From contig NW_024881784.1 of the NCBI RefSeq assembly GCF_019059575.1, positions 620,001 to 684,000 of the forward strand: a stretch of DNA of 64,000 nt, in the 5' to 3' direction. A model generated the notes under the pieces. The model was not told where the DNA came from and did not search any database. It saw only the letters and a list, made by a program, of their open reading frames with translations. The stretch comes from Amphibalanus amphitrite. Lineage: Eukaryota > Arthropoda > Thecostraca > Balanomorpha > Balanidae. Both the position numbers and the translations under genes were made by a program. Below, piece after piece: positions 50,201-58,899 of the stretch. The stretch's first letter is position 1. Every line of letters begins with the position of its first letter.

Positions 50201-53200
50201 CAAAGAGTCATGCGGTATTACATCAAAGCACTTCGAACAGTCGAGGAGGCACAAAAGCGTGATTTTGCTGCGGTCCATGGCAGTAAACACATGGTCGGTA
50301 ACAGATAAAAGTGCTGTGTCAGTCGAATGGTAGGACCTGAAACCATGCTGATTTGACGAGAACAGGTGATGAGCCGTGAAGAAGTAAAACAGTTGCTCGT
50401 AGACAACACGTTCGACTATCTTTGCTATTGTGGGTAAGATAGAGATGGGCCGGTAGTTAGTTGTGTCTGTGGACTTGGACGACTTTTGAATCGGATGAAC
50501 GAGAGCTAGTTTCCATGAGCCTGGAACATGTTGTGACACGAGGCTACTGTTGACTATATGTGTAAGAACATGACAAAGTGATGGCAGACCTATCTTGATA
50601 AAACGTATACAAAGTCCGTCGGCGCCACACGCAGCAGAGTTACGCATCCGGGAGATAACACGGCACAGGTCGTCTGGCGAGATGGGCGCCACCTGGAACC
50701 GGCCGGTGGCCACCCGAGGTAGGCGGACCGGCAGCTCTGGCCCGGACGTGTCCACCTGACGGGCCGTATCGGGACCAACACTCACAAAGTAGCGGTTGAG
50801 CGCGTCTGCGTCCGCGCTGGGGGTGGATCGTGTCGGCCGTTTCGACCCGATGACAGGCCGGACCACGCGCCACATACCGCTCGGTCCCGCCTCACGCAGC
50901 CGCCGATCCAGCTCCTCACGGGCATGGGCGGCGCCACCGGGGGGGACGGGGGGGACAGGTCCCCCGCTATCGAAAGTTAGGGGGGTACAGTACCCCCCTA
51001 TCGGCGAGGCCCGTTCAATAGTTGATAATAATGCATTGTAGAGTTATCCGTCGCATTTAATGCATCGTTGGTTAATCAAGGCAGATTCTGAGTAAAGATT
51101 GCTGTTGGGATGTATCGCAGGGGGTCCTGGTCATCTGCAAAAGGTGCATGGAGCTGTGATGCCTGTAGTTATAAGGTGATCGGCAGCCGGCAGGGCCTCG
51201 GGGATCGTGCCCCCCCCCCTTCTTGGGGCGCCAGGCAGGGTTATTACCTCCCCACCCCACTCCACTGCCAGACCCCATTGCCGACAAAACCAAGTTTACT
51301 GAAATTCCATAGAGTTCCGTTACTATATGGATATTTTCCATTCCTAATTAGTCAAATTCAAGCATGGCAGTTCTACCACAGGAACTATTTGAAATCTATG
51401 CCATTTAAACCCAGCACTTGTGGGGACAAGTGTTCGGATAGATCACAGGCATGACCAAAAAAGCACGCAGTAGCCCAAGACCTTATAATTGGGTAGCATC
51501 GGCTCCCTCTCGTCAAGGGGTTCGATAGCACTCGTTTTTTTTTTCTGCAAAACTAAGCTCGGTCGGCGGCCGAACGGCTGGGGGTCTAATCGAGCCCCCC
51601 CCTCTCCCCTTCTTACGTCAGCGGCTGTGAAAATGCCATTACCAGCTGTTGAAACATGGCAGTTGCTTTTGCATGAGTGCACGAAAGGGTTTTAGGTACG
51701 TGATACGTGAAAGGTTCTACATGAAAATTGAGATACACCAGCTTACCAAATTGTGCTCACTGTGGTGCGCTCGGTTTTACCTTGACTAGTCTTTGAATTC
51801 TGGGGTGAAACAGACCAGTCAAGAAACCTGTTCCATAAGGAGAGCCACTAATGCTAAAGAGATGAGGGATGAGGTTTCCAGAGACCTTCATTACCTCCCA
51901 AAGGGGGTGCCCCGCCATTTGCCAATCCCTGCTGTAGTTGTTACGATTGGAGGGTGAATATGAGAACGACTGCAGGTCGTGCCAGCTCGATCATGACGAA
52001 CACAATGGTGCCGACATCACAGCTCTACTGCCATTTTTGACGAAGTTAATCAACAAGGACCGGAATCCTACCCTGGGGCATTTCACCTGCAGAGGTCGCC
52101 GGACCTGAGACCCTTTCACTCAATTTTTTTCAACGGTGCATGCGCTCGTTTTTTCCCGCGAAGCTCTTGGTAAGTAAAATCCATCAGAAAGTGTGAACAA
52201 ATAACGGCTGGTGACCTTCCATGACCTAGCATGACCTTTTGAGTGACCACTGACCACCGATGACATGACCACTGACGGCTAGCCATTAGCTGCACCCTGC
52301 CCGTTGCATATGGATCAGGTAGTGATGTCATGATTCTGAAATTATATTGCAGTTTTGACGCACTTGTTAGAACAGAAGACATTCCCACTTTTCCTCCATG
52401 ACTATATGATGGTGAAGCCATGAAGCTGACCAGACGTAAGATCGAAAATTTTAAAGTACGAAACGTAAGAATAGCTACTCATCATACCTAAGCAATTCGC
52501 AGCTTGTAGGAAACCAGCTTTAAGTTGGCAAGACTGCAAATTTTGATTTAGAGGCAAGGAGGCCTGAAAAGGTGATCGATCTTAAGTGTCCTAGGATAAG
52601 TTTGGAAACGGGATGCACCATTCGATGTGTTTTGGGCTTTGCCAAGTTTCACGGCATTACGTGCCTCGTTTTTTTTTTTGCATATACGATCAGTATCTAC
52701 TTTTGGGATTTTCGGTCAGGCAAGTCCCCCGTCCCCCCCTATCGAAAACCCGTGGCGCCGCCCCTGCTCACGGGTGTCCCGCCGAATCGCCGACCGTACC
52801 TGTCGGTTTAGGCACTTGTAGCTGTCATCGCGTGCTCGGAGAGCCGCACGTCGTCTCGCCATTAGGTCTCTGGTGTCACTGGTAGTAAAAGGCGCTGTCG
52901 GGTTAAACACTTTGCGCCGCTTGATAGGTGCTACAGTGTCAAGTAAGGGTCGTGTCACAGCTAAAAAGTAGTCCCACTGCACCTCTGGGTTATCACTGGT
53001 GAACACCGGGCTCCAGTCCACCGCAGCCAACAGCCGGTTCACTTCGTCCCTGTCCAACCGCGACCAGCAGCGCGCCGTCACTGCACTCTCCCGTGGCCTG
53101 TAGTTGGGTAGAGGCAGGAGCGCGCGGGTCCAGTTGTGCGGGCTGTAGGTACAGTTCAGTGTGCCGGCCCGGGCCGCGCCGTGGGTGGTGCAGATCAGGT

Positions 53201-56200
53201 CTATTGTTGAGCCGGACGATGGATAGGTGGGGCCGGTCACGTGCTGCTTGAAGGAGTAGGCGGTCAGCAGCTGACGCAGTCTGGTGCTAGCGGTCGTGTC
53301 ACCGCTGATGTTAATGTTGAGGTCCCCGGCTATCACGATCGGCCCGCTGTGACGGGTCAGCACGTGCTGGATCTGCTCCTCCAGCTCGTCCAGGTCAGCC
53401 GACACCTGGGCCTGGGTCTGTACCGGCGGCCGGTACGCCGCGCAGACCATCACTCGGTGGGAGCCGGCTCGGAGCTGCACCCAGAGCGACTCCAGCTTAG
53501 AGCCGGCCACAGGTGGGCCGGGCCGCTCCATGGTAGTCAGCTCGAGCGACTCCCTGGCTGCTATGGCTACGCCGCCGTATCCTCTGTTGTCGGGTCGGTC
53601 TCGCCGGACAAGCTGGTAGCCAGGGATGGGCACAAGTCGGTTGGGTGTTGTAGGTCGCATCCATGTCTCGTTGAGTACAATGACGTCATACCCGTGCTCC
53701 TCGATGTCATGTCGAAGTTCGAGTAGCTTCGGTTTCAGGCTCTGGATGTTGATCTGGCCGATGTATAGCTCCCCCGGCCGCGGCGCGGTCCGCCAGATGC
53801 GGCCGCCCCGGGAGCCCCGCCGCCTGCTCCTCGCTCCCCTCCGCCGCGGCCGGCCAGCCGCACCCCTGTCGGGGTCGGTCACAGGCACAGCCGCAGGCGG
53901 GGTCGCGACCTCCGGTGGCGCGGGAACGCGGGCAGACTCAGATGGGGCGGCCCGGACCCGGGCAGGTCGGGTGGTTATCACGCGGTTTCTCAGCTGATCG
54001 GTGACCGGGCCGCTCAGGGCGCCGCCGGGTCGCCTACACCGAGCATAAGGCGGGGCCGGGGCCGGAGCAGCGGCTAGCACCAGCAGACGGGCGACGGCCA
54101 GCACGGCCAGGCACCGGAGCAGCTCCGGATGCATCTCGACAGGTGAGCTGATCTGGAAGGGCTTGTCTAGGCCGCAAACGTCTCGTCGGCAGCAGGCATC
54201 GGCGAGCCGACAGGCCGACAGCGCACCCCACCCGCTACGCCACGATCCGTCACCGAGACACCGTCCCCCCCTACTCTTTATCCACCGGGTTCCTATGGCT
54301 CAGCACGGGCAGCAGCCGCCTGGTACCGGTAGGCTGTGCCGCATGACCCGAGAGTGAAGCGGCACAGCCTACTCACACTGTATGACACCGGCTCGGGTCG
54401 CCTGGTAGAGCGATTTGACCGGACGCTGCGTTACACCGGCTGGGGGGGGGGGGGGGGGGGGGGGGGGGGGTAAGGGTCAGGCCTGTCTATTTGGCTCGGC
54501 TCGGTGGATGAGGCGGGCTGGAGTGTGGTGTGGGGCGAGGGTGATGTGGGGAGGGAGTGAGCGGACCTGGGGCTGGGTTTGTGTGTGGTCACTTGTCGCT
54601 AGAACCGATCGTAATCCACCCTCCAAAAATTCGCTTTAGAGATATTCACAAAACCCAGGGGGGTTCAAACACCCATCTCCCAAGTGGGGTGCGGAAGGAC
54701 AGGTAAGGGTCCATACGGTCTCCTCATGAATTGCAGCAAAGAAAGAAAACAGACCTGTCACCAAATAATCTTTCTGAAAAGTGGACTAATCGCATAGCCT
54801 CGGACATAGAAATAAATATCCAGCACGCGAAGCGTCTCGAACCGGGCCTCTCACTACCGGTCAGTTTGACAGTCTAGCACTCCTACGCTGAGCTACACCG
54901 GATGGTGGCCACGGGCGGGGCAAAGTCTGGCCGGGCGGGCGGCGGGGCCGGGAGGTCGGCAGCAAAGTCAATGAATGTTTTTGTGGTTTCGGGTGCCGGT
55001 CGCTCTAGCTTGGTGGAATGATGATGGATCATTGGCAAAACTTTCAACGTGGAGTCCCGGTTCGAGCCTCATCGGGGCTCCGGCTACTTTTCCGAGTTAG
55101 GATCTGGTTTGATTTTAGTGGTTGCGAGCCATTTATACGGTTTTATATCTTCATGTCGATTGTCGATTGATTGGTTGATTCATTAATTCGTTCATTTAAT
55201 ACATGTCGACATTTAGCATACGAATTGACATCCAGGATCAATCCGATCAATCTACCATTTTCATAAGCGTATTGCCTAAATATCATGCATATATGTGGCA
55301 CAAGACCTATGGTTGCCTCGATACCGTGCCAAATCACGTTTTGCACAATGCACAAGTAAATTATATTCGCTGGGTCTTCCGTGCATTGTGCTTAGCAAAA
55401 ACAGGAATGCAATAGGGTTGGGACCTATCTGCATGCTCTGTATGTTTTGGTAAAATAAAAAAGCTCAGAATTTTTAATGATTTAATTTAAAATCACTTTG
55501 TTAAAAAAATGCCTAGTTAGTTCAGAAATTAATTATTTGTGGCTGAAAACAACTTGCTTCTGATTGGTCGGGCTAATCATGACGTCACATGTAGGTATAT
55601 AACTGTCTGTATATTTGGCGCAGTTGAGACATACATTTTCTATGTATTTTCCTATGGTAAATCGGAGTGATTGGTCGTGTTTTCAGTGTCTCTTTATTTT
55701 GCGCTGGTATTGCGTGGCTAAGAAGTTTTATCAAGAATGGCATATACTAAAATGTTCCTTTAATAATGGAGCTTCAATATCTGTGAGTTTTATTGGCAAG
55801 CGAAAACTGATTTCGCCGTTATTTTATCTGGAAATTACTCATTTTTTTTAGGTCAATATTCAAAGTATTTTACGGGAACAAGTTGGCACTTTTCTTGATT
55901 TTTGCACTCAAATCGCGTGCGATTCAACTGTATTGGAACTTGCAAAGAAGCTTGGTGATTAATTAACTGTGTTGTTATGGCACTGTTTGCAAAGCATGGA
56001 TAATGAAACTCTGCCAAAGACTTAGCTACATAGCAATGCCTCAAGTAATACGCAGGAGGAACAGAATTCAGAGTCCGATCGAGAAGAATCGGCGCAAATG
56101 CTACGAAGACCAGGCAGCTCTGATACAATAGCTAGTCGTCTCACTACTCTCACTCCATTAGACCAGCTGATTCCTGACAGCACCGACTCGGATGCAAAGA

Positions 56201-58899
56201 TGGAGCTCATCTTCCAAGCCAGAAACCAGTTCTTTGATGGAAGATGTGATGCTGCCTCTGTCTCTGCTTTGTTGGCCACTTTGGACGGGGCGGAGCTCCG
56301 CTCCTTGCGTGAGCGGTTATTCGCCTGTCATCCTATGTATCCTATGTATCCTATGTACATGTTTGTATGTCCTATGTATGTTTGTTTTAAAAACGTTGCA
56401 GCGGCGCTGAGAACTGCAGTCTTAGATCTGGGTATGTTTGGCATCTGCAACTCTTCATATACACATTAACCCTATTTCGGACGGGGAGACCTTTCAGGAT
56501 TTTCTTGTACAATTGCCAAACGCCGCGAGACATTCAGCTCATATTTGGTGACTTTTCCTAAATGCTCATTGCGCACATCTCAGCAAAAAAAAAAAAAAAA
56601 AAATGCCGGGTCAGGTCAGGTCAGGTAACCAGAGCGGGTTTGTTGACCCCACCTCAGAAAAGTTTGCAAACACGTCAGAGCTTGAGTTTTTCACGAAGTT
56701 ATTTCCTCTCATCAAGTCTTTAAAACAGTACCTGCAGTATGTGTCGTTTGTATATCTCAGAATTTTTGATCTGTGAGTTGTGACCTGAGGTTAGGTCAGA
56801 GTCGTGACCTTTACATTGCAAGCCTATGGAAAAGTATTGAAATGCGACCTGCACCTCTAGTAAACGAGTCAAAACCACCCAATTCTTTAAGAATTATGAC
56901 AAATTATCTTATCTGTAATGATCCAGGTGCCGTTTACTGACAGGGACACCGGAGAGGGTTATCTGAGCCGAGATCATGTGAGGTGATATCTACCATACAT
57001 CAATGCTCACAATACTTACAATATTGACAATGCTTTTGCTTACAACACTTACAATACTTACGATGAGACCAGCAAGCACTCTGCCGTTACAGTTCTAACT
57101 TCTGCTTCGAAAAACGACGTTACACACATTCGCTGCCAGCATAACATGTATTGTTTGACAGTAACAAAATACAATTGACATCTGAACCCCAAACGGACCG
57201 CCATCCACTCAAATTTTATAACCCTGACCGGTCAGGGGGCGAATGGAGGTCATTTCCTGGGCATTACACTCAGCCCTTGCACAAAATATCTCACCTCACA
57301 GTGATCATTACAACAATAGCACCGACTTGATAGTGGATTTCAAAGTACTTGCATCAGCTCTTCCTGCTATTGCAGACGATCACCTCCTCAGGGTAATGTT
57401 GTTCGGGACATGAACGAAGATCGTTTTCGGAGTTTCATAAGTGCTACTGCAACAGCCTGGCACAAAACAGGACTTGTACGCTCTTCTCTGCACTTTGCCC
57501 TTCAGTATATCACAAAAGAATTGTTTAGAATCCATCTTACGCTTCTTTCACAGTCTCCCTTGCCACCGTAGGGCGTAGATAGATTGCTGTTGCTGGTAAG
57601 TTAAGGCACGGTAGATAGAAATTACCTCGGTTCTCAACGCCTTAAGTTATTTTCATAAAAAAGAACAAATAAATGATCAATAAGATGACAGAAATGTAAA
57701 CATTTTAATCGTAAAGTAGTCCAAATATTGGAATGAGCTTTTGCTTTTCAGCATCCTCCGATTCATCATCTTTATCATTTGAAAATTTGAGGTACATAAA
57801 ATGTTTATCACGCGCTCATGTTAAGTGGGAATATAGTACACGGCAGACACATCATTTTTTGACACTGAACATTTCATCCGTAAATGTTTTAGCATAATTT
57901 AAAGTTAAAAACAGCGCGAATGGCAGAGTGAAGCAAACAACATCTTTCACCCATTGATATAACATGTAATCTGTGGTGCGCCAGATGCGCCATTATTTGT
58001 CAACCGCAGAAGGTGACATGTGACGTAACAGCATCAAGAGCATCTTTTTTTCAAGAACTTTTCAAAACAAGTTTCCTATCTTTCTCTCCCCATTTCTCTC
58101 AGCTTATTGATTTTATGAGGCAATGGTATGCACCATAAATTCTGTGAAAATAGTTTGATCATTTTCATGCATTCTTAAAAAATCGAGTTCCCAACCCCAT
58201 TGTTAAGCGACGCAAAATGTGCAATGCAGCAAGTGACCACACACACCCGCCCAGCCCCCATGGTCCACCAACACGCCCCACACCACTCGCCAGCCCACGC
58301 CAACCACCGAGACGAGCCCCTCCCCCCGCGCTGGTCTGACGCGACAGCTGGTCTACAAAGCGCTCCACCCGGCGACCCGAGCCGATGTCAAACGGCGTGG
58401 GTAGACTGTGCCGCTTCACTCTCGGGTCATGCTGCACAGCCTACCGGTACCAGGCGGCTGCTGCCAATGCTGAGCCATAGGAACCCGGTGGATAAAGAGT
58501 AGGGGACCATCAACCTGTACACGACTGTACCCACGTCCACCGAGCGACCCCTCACTTGTCCTTTACTGTACCGAAAAGACTTTCGGCTGGCCACGGGCGA
58601 AGCAGCCAAGGAGTCCGAAATAAAGTTTAGGTAGCATGGACTGTGGTTTTGTTACAAATGCAAGACTTCAAAAATTAAGGCTCGCGACTCACAGTCACAC
58701 TCGAGCCTCTATTCAGGTTTCGCGATCTGTCCTCACCCCTGTCGGACTCACCTCTAAGTGGCGATTTCATGGCGGCCTCCACCAGGCCGGAGAGCAGCTG
58801 CATCGACTTGGGGTCCTGCGCCAGGCCCTGGCTGAAGGCCGCCAGCGCCTCGCCATGGCGACCCATGCACTGGAGCGCCACGCCTTGTCGGTAGTACGC
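27428..58899 (-). CDS. TTC28: TTC28 orthologue, 12 exons, N-terminus outside the window
   Basis: Twelve exons with GT-AG borders and matching phases join into 2,403 codons plus stop. The order follows vertebrate TTC28: a TPR array running from window exon 1 through exon 8 (residues 1 to about 1049 of this partial protein), a CHAT domain (exons 9-10), a conserved helical block (exons 10-11) and a proline/serine-rich tail (exon 12). Diagnostic strings include QGVALQ, LKIGTCSLKLRGSVFSALSSAYW, SYMQQDL, AYRGLG, TRAFADLL, LVSLWPV and SLQRI. Known role of the family: a large cytoplasmic TPR scaffold reported at the mitotic spindle and midbody. The first TPRs and start codon lie to the right of 64000, since no matching exon is seen in 59-64 kb. 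Introns range from about 0.2 to 12.4 kb. Intron 1 hosts a retrotransposon in the same orientation. Confidence 0.95.
29888..29995 (-). CDS. TTC28: TTC28 window exon 11
   Basis: A 108-bp exon encoding FDLMEVGRDEVHLRTGKNAN, KRHIQFALQALLALF, matching the vertebrate segment between the helical block and the tail. Acceptor ACTTCTACAG, donor TTTG|GTAAGC. It was found by reading the minus strand, not from a long open frame. Confidence 0.93.
30371..31010 (-). CDS. TTC28: TTC28 window exon 10 (CHAT end and conserved block)
   Basis: It completes the CHAT domain (HFAHPANWAGYLLVGTDVKL) and continues into EKSLQRIHRGHKNAMYTTQ, GWKELLISVGFRFEP and SVRLWRVSGCHELLASLG, all conserved in vertebrate TTC28. Acceptor CCTTTTTCAG, donor CTCG|GTGAGT. 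Confidence 0.94.
31279..32805 (-). CDS. TTC28: TTC28 window exon 9 (CHAT domain, main part)
   Basis: This 1,527-bp exon starts RVLVSLGCHDEALVVAERS and runs into a CHAT (caspase HetF associated with TPR) domain. The catalytic-type histidine lies in HFATHVSWK (residue 1427 of the partial protein, codon at 31672-31674). A cysteine lies in VVVSSCHTRD (residue 1504, codon at 31441-31443), 77 residues later, followed by DGVVGLTRALLAAGAQC and LVSLWPV. An insert rich in Ser/Gln separates the two CHAT halves. Acceptor TTTTCGCAG, donor CCAG|GTTAGT. Confidence 0.94.
33031..33595 (-). CDS. TTC28: TTC28 window exon 8 (last TPRs)
   Basis: It begins ELEDAVMEAEAASGLGCVH and closes the TPR array with AEQLSRREEEARLRHRLGL, ending LYDLQTAAFQALQ in phase 0. 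Acceptor CTTCTCAG, donor CCAG|GTGGGT. Confidence 0.94.
33860..34354 (-). CDS. TTC28: TTC28 window exon 7 (four TPR units)
   Basis: It encodes AKDLRDAIMEAQAFGNLG, GYFEQQLATLEQIP, RSFGNLGDCYDAIGDYEEA and YGELGDIHGKLGNFEQAIS, ending LDHQLNIA. Acceptor CTCTGACAG, donor CCAG|GTGAGC. Confidence 0.94.
34666..34796 (-). CDS. TTC28: TTC28 window exon 6 (TPR)
   Basis: It encodes ELTIRQEMADLRGECKAHG through CYEEQLD. Acceptor CTGTCGCAG|GAG, donor ACAG|GTATGT. The acceptor and first 26 exonic bases are the first unit of a 90-bp tandem array extending into the upstream intron. In the second unit the exonic GAG has become TAG, so that acceptor would give an immediate stop. Confidence 0.92.
34771..35070. 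repeat. ~90-bp tandem repeat (3 full to 4 units) spanning a TTC28 splice acceptor
   Basis: Units begin with GCCATCTCCTGGCGA at 34771, 34861 and 34952; a decayed fourth (GTCTCCTGGCAAATGACTAG) follows near 35040. Each contains 26 bases of TTC28 window exon 6, its acceptor CTGTCGCAG and about 64 bases of intron. This is the same architecture as the arrays in the ImpL2-like gene. Confidence 0.9.
35071..39890. other. TTC28 intron, with GC-rich block and GACA/GACTG repeats
   Basis: No exon is supported here. 36480-39250 is GC- and CpG-rich with long meaningless open frames on both strands. 36940-37240 is a degenerate tetranucleotide array of GACG/GACA/GACT units, and GGTC units run at 37880-37905. 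Both-strand frames rich in Ser/Val/Cys come from this array. The GC-rich block could hold an internal promoter, but no transcript evidence is visible. Confidence 0.5.
39891..40123 (-). CDS. TTC28: TTC28 window exon 5 (TPR)
   Basis: It encodes HTQGTFRALGNMGDALMK, YYHKQLAAAKQSRDR and AYGALGMAHRVLRQFDKALG, ending FHTQ in phase 0. Acceptor CCTTCGGCAG, donor TCAG|GTGAGT. Confidence 0.93.
40520..41662 (-). CDS. TTC28: TTC28 window exon 4 (nine TPR units)
   Basis: This 1,143-bp exon encodes the core of the TPR array, from HVYTAISDYPNALASHK to ALECQKFFH. Each unit is about 40 residues with the G-N-L-G...Y-A-I-x-Y/F-H pattern. Acceptor TCCGCAG, donor CACG|GTAAGT. Antisense open frames across it are composition shadows. 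Confidence 0.95.
42848..43758. mobile_element. TTAA-flanked MITE in a TTC28 intron (911 bp)
   Basis: TTAA at 42844-42847 and 43759-43762 encloses inverted ends CCCTCGCCCGCACATG. G-run hairpins with TGGTTGCCA or its mirror at the centre lie near each end (42860-42892 and 43683-43718). The interior has AGGTCA half-sites at 43180-43205 and 43384-43416. It is the same family type as the 20-26 kb cluster, with a different end sequence. Confidence 0.82.
44480..44684 (-). CDS. TTC28: TTC28 window exon 3 (TPR)
   Basis: It encodes AISYMQQDLSVAKSLGD, GECRAHGNLGSAYFSKGN and the start of the next repeat, ending TSLG. Acceptor GTGCCGCAG, donor CTCG|GTACGT. Repeats here are the 40-residue GPSM2/LGN-like TPR type. 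Confidence 0.93.
44685..46078. other. TTC28 intron, nothing recognised
   Basis: AT-rich intronic DNA between window exons 2 and 3. I see no gene, transposon end or strong repeat in it. Confidence 0.5.
46079..46305 (-). CDS. TTC28: TTC28 window exon 2
   Basis: It encodes LEPTYRQLQAMRLD, then the near-invariant LKIGTCSLKLRGSVFSALS and SAYWAMNSLDK. Acceptor CCGGCAG, donor AAG|GTGGGT. It links the N-terminal TPR module to the long TPR array. Confidence 0.93.
46306..48889. other. TTC28 intron 1, left part
   Basis: No supported gene. A GC-rich segment at 47900-48840 has long but uninformative open frames on both strands. The retrotransposon 3' end begins at about 48890. Confidence 0.5.
49127..50914 (-). 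pseudogene. Retrotransposon ORF, 3' part: reverse transcriptase
   Basis: The separated 3' part encodes a reverse transcriptase: NYRPISILPTIAKIVERVV, NQHGFRSYHSTDTALL, LLDCSKCFDVIPHD, QGSALGPLLFSIYANDLP and the catalytic YADD at 49964-49975. The thumb and C-terminal region (IQKVLNFAARVLSGRR, LDWLTAENMYLYH, FLYHIVVAYNDLP) is of the CR1/Jockey kind. The motif usually VPQGS reads TYQGS here. No stop or frameshift is visible. Severed from its start, it cannot be translated as the full protein. Confidence 0.88.
50923..52766. mobile_element. Non-autonomous hAT element, copy 2 (1,844 bp), inside the retrotransposon
   Basis: Same ends, length and orientation as 683-2526 (constant offset of 50,240). 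The flanking duplication here is CTCACGGG (50915-50922 and 52767-52774), different from copy 1, so the two are independent insertions. It interrupts the coding region between endonuclease and reverse transcriptase. Confidence 0.92.
52767..54134 (-). pseudogene. Retrotransposon ORF, 5' part: APE-type endonuclease
   Basis: The frame starts at ATG 54132-54134 with a hydrophobic stretch, then an Arg/Pro-rich linker, then an AP-endonuclease fold. Motifs seen in order: INIQSLKPK, LNETWMRP, GYGGVAIAA, CAAYRPP, IVIAGDLNIN and STIDLICTTH. A region before the break (RRRAALRARDDSYKCLNRQ) is typical of the EN-RT linker. The frame is cut in the codon run TRE by the hAT element; the codons on the far side of the insertion continue in the same frame, so the break is the insertion and not a prior mutation. 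Confidence 0.88.
54329..54372. repeat. Perfect 14-bp stem hairpin in the retrotransposon 5'UTR
   Basis: GTAGGCTGTGCCGC (54329-54342) faces GCGGCACAGCCTAC (54359-54372) with a 16-base loop. The same structure, with two mismatches, is present in the related copy near 58400-58445. It lies about 195 bases upstream of the start codon. Confidence 0.88.
54442..54470. repeat. Homopolymer of 29 G
   Basis: An uninterrupted G run in the retrotransposon 5'UTR (C run in the element's sense). It is absent from the related copy at 58.3 kb. Its length is likely unstable and may be imprecise in an assembly. Confidence 0.9.
54834..54902 (-). mobile_element. tRNA-like sequence (SINE head or tRNA relic), minus strand
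   Basis: The minus strand carries TAGCTCAGCGTAGG (54882-54894), which fits a polymerase III A box, and GGTTCGAGAC (54834-54843), which fits a B box. The acceptor-stem halves do not pair, so it is not a functional tRNA. It probably heads a SINE or is a tRNA pseudogene. Confidence 0.5.
54994..55085 (+). mobile_element. tRNA-like sequence (SINE head or tRNA relic), plus strand
   Basis: CTCTAGCTTGGTGG (55003-55016) fits an A box and GGTTCGAGCC (55059-55068) a B box, with tRNA-like spacing. It faces away from the similar minus-strand sequence about 100 bp to the left. Acceptor pairing is poor, so a real tRNA is unlikely. Confidence 0.42.
55086..56025. other. AT-rich TTC28 intron DNA, no gene seen
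   Basis: Low-GC sequence with no recognisable coding, transposon end or repeat signature, apart from the unassigned frame that follows it. Confidence 0.45.
56026..56469 (+). CDS. Unassigned open frame, possibly a transposon-gene remnant
   Basis: The frame is open from 56026 with its first ATG at 56098 and TAA at 56467-56469. The first 100 residues look protein-like: an acidic, Ser/Glu-rich start (NTQEEQNSESDREESAQ), then DQLIPDSTDSDAKMELIFQ and DGAELRSLRERLF. The end runs into a CCTATGTAT microsatellite and probably is not coding. I do not recognise the protein. It lies antisense within TTC28 intron 1 and may be an exon of a degraded transposase gene or chance. Confidence 0.25.
   Translation, partial: LHSNASSNTQEEQNSESDREESAQMLRRPGSSDTIASRLTTLTPLDQLIPDSTDSDAKMELIFQARNQFFDGRCDAASVSALLATLDGAELRSLRERLFACHPMYPMYPMYMFVCPMYVCFKNVAAALRTAVLDLGMFGICNSSYTH
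56470..58229. other. TTC28 intron 1, right part
   Basis: AT-rich DNA without a supported gene. An A run at about 56585-56602 and a small GGTCA cluster (56610-56626) resemble MITE material. The rest shows nothing I can name. Confidence 0.45.
58230..58531 (+). mobile_element. Internally deleted retrotransposon derivative (5'UTR joined to 3' end)
   Basis: From CAAGTGACCACACAC to GGATAAAGAGTAGGGG it matches the 5'UTR of the 48.9-54.6 kb element (opposite strand), including the hairpin. Directly after the shared TAGGGG it continues with ACCATCAACCTGTACACG and ends CGACTGTACC, the 3' end of the same family. The whole coding region is missing. About 270 bp of 5' and 32 bp of 3' sequence remain. Confidence 0.82.
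58752..58899 (-). CDS. TTC28: TTC28 window exon 1 (TPR)
   Basis: Acceptor TTTTTCAG|GCG, donor AGAG|GTGAGT. It begins AYYRQGVALQCMGRHGEAL and ends AMKSPLR, the third TPR helix pair of the N-terminal module in vertebrate TTC28. It starts in phase 0, so a further upstream coding exon is required. Confidence 0.93.

Larger units (their letters stand above)
48890..54595 (-). mobile_element. Non-LTR retrotransposon (CR1/Jockey-type), split by a hAT insertion
   Basis: The element reads on the minus strand from about 54595 (5' end, CAAGTGACCACACAC) to about 48890 (3' end, CGACTGTACC). Both ends are set by comparison with the short copy at 58230-58531. It has a 460-bp 5'UTR, one long frame with an APE-type endonuclease followed by reverse transcriptase, and a 3'UTR of about 240 bp. 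Without the 1,844-bp insertion and one 8-bp duplication the element would be about 3.85 kb. No clear target duplication is visible around it. Clade assignment is by motif style only. Confidence 0.88.
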
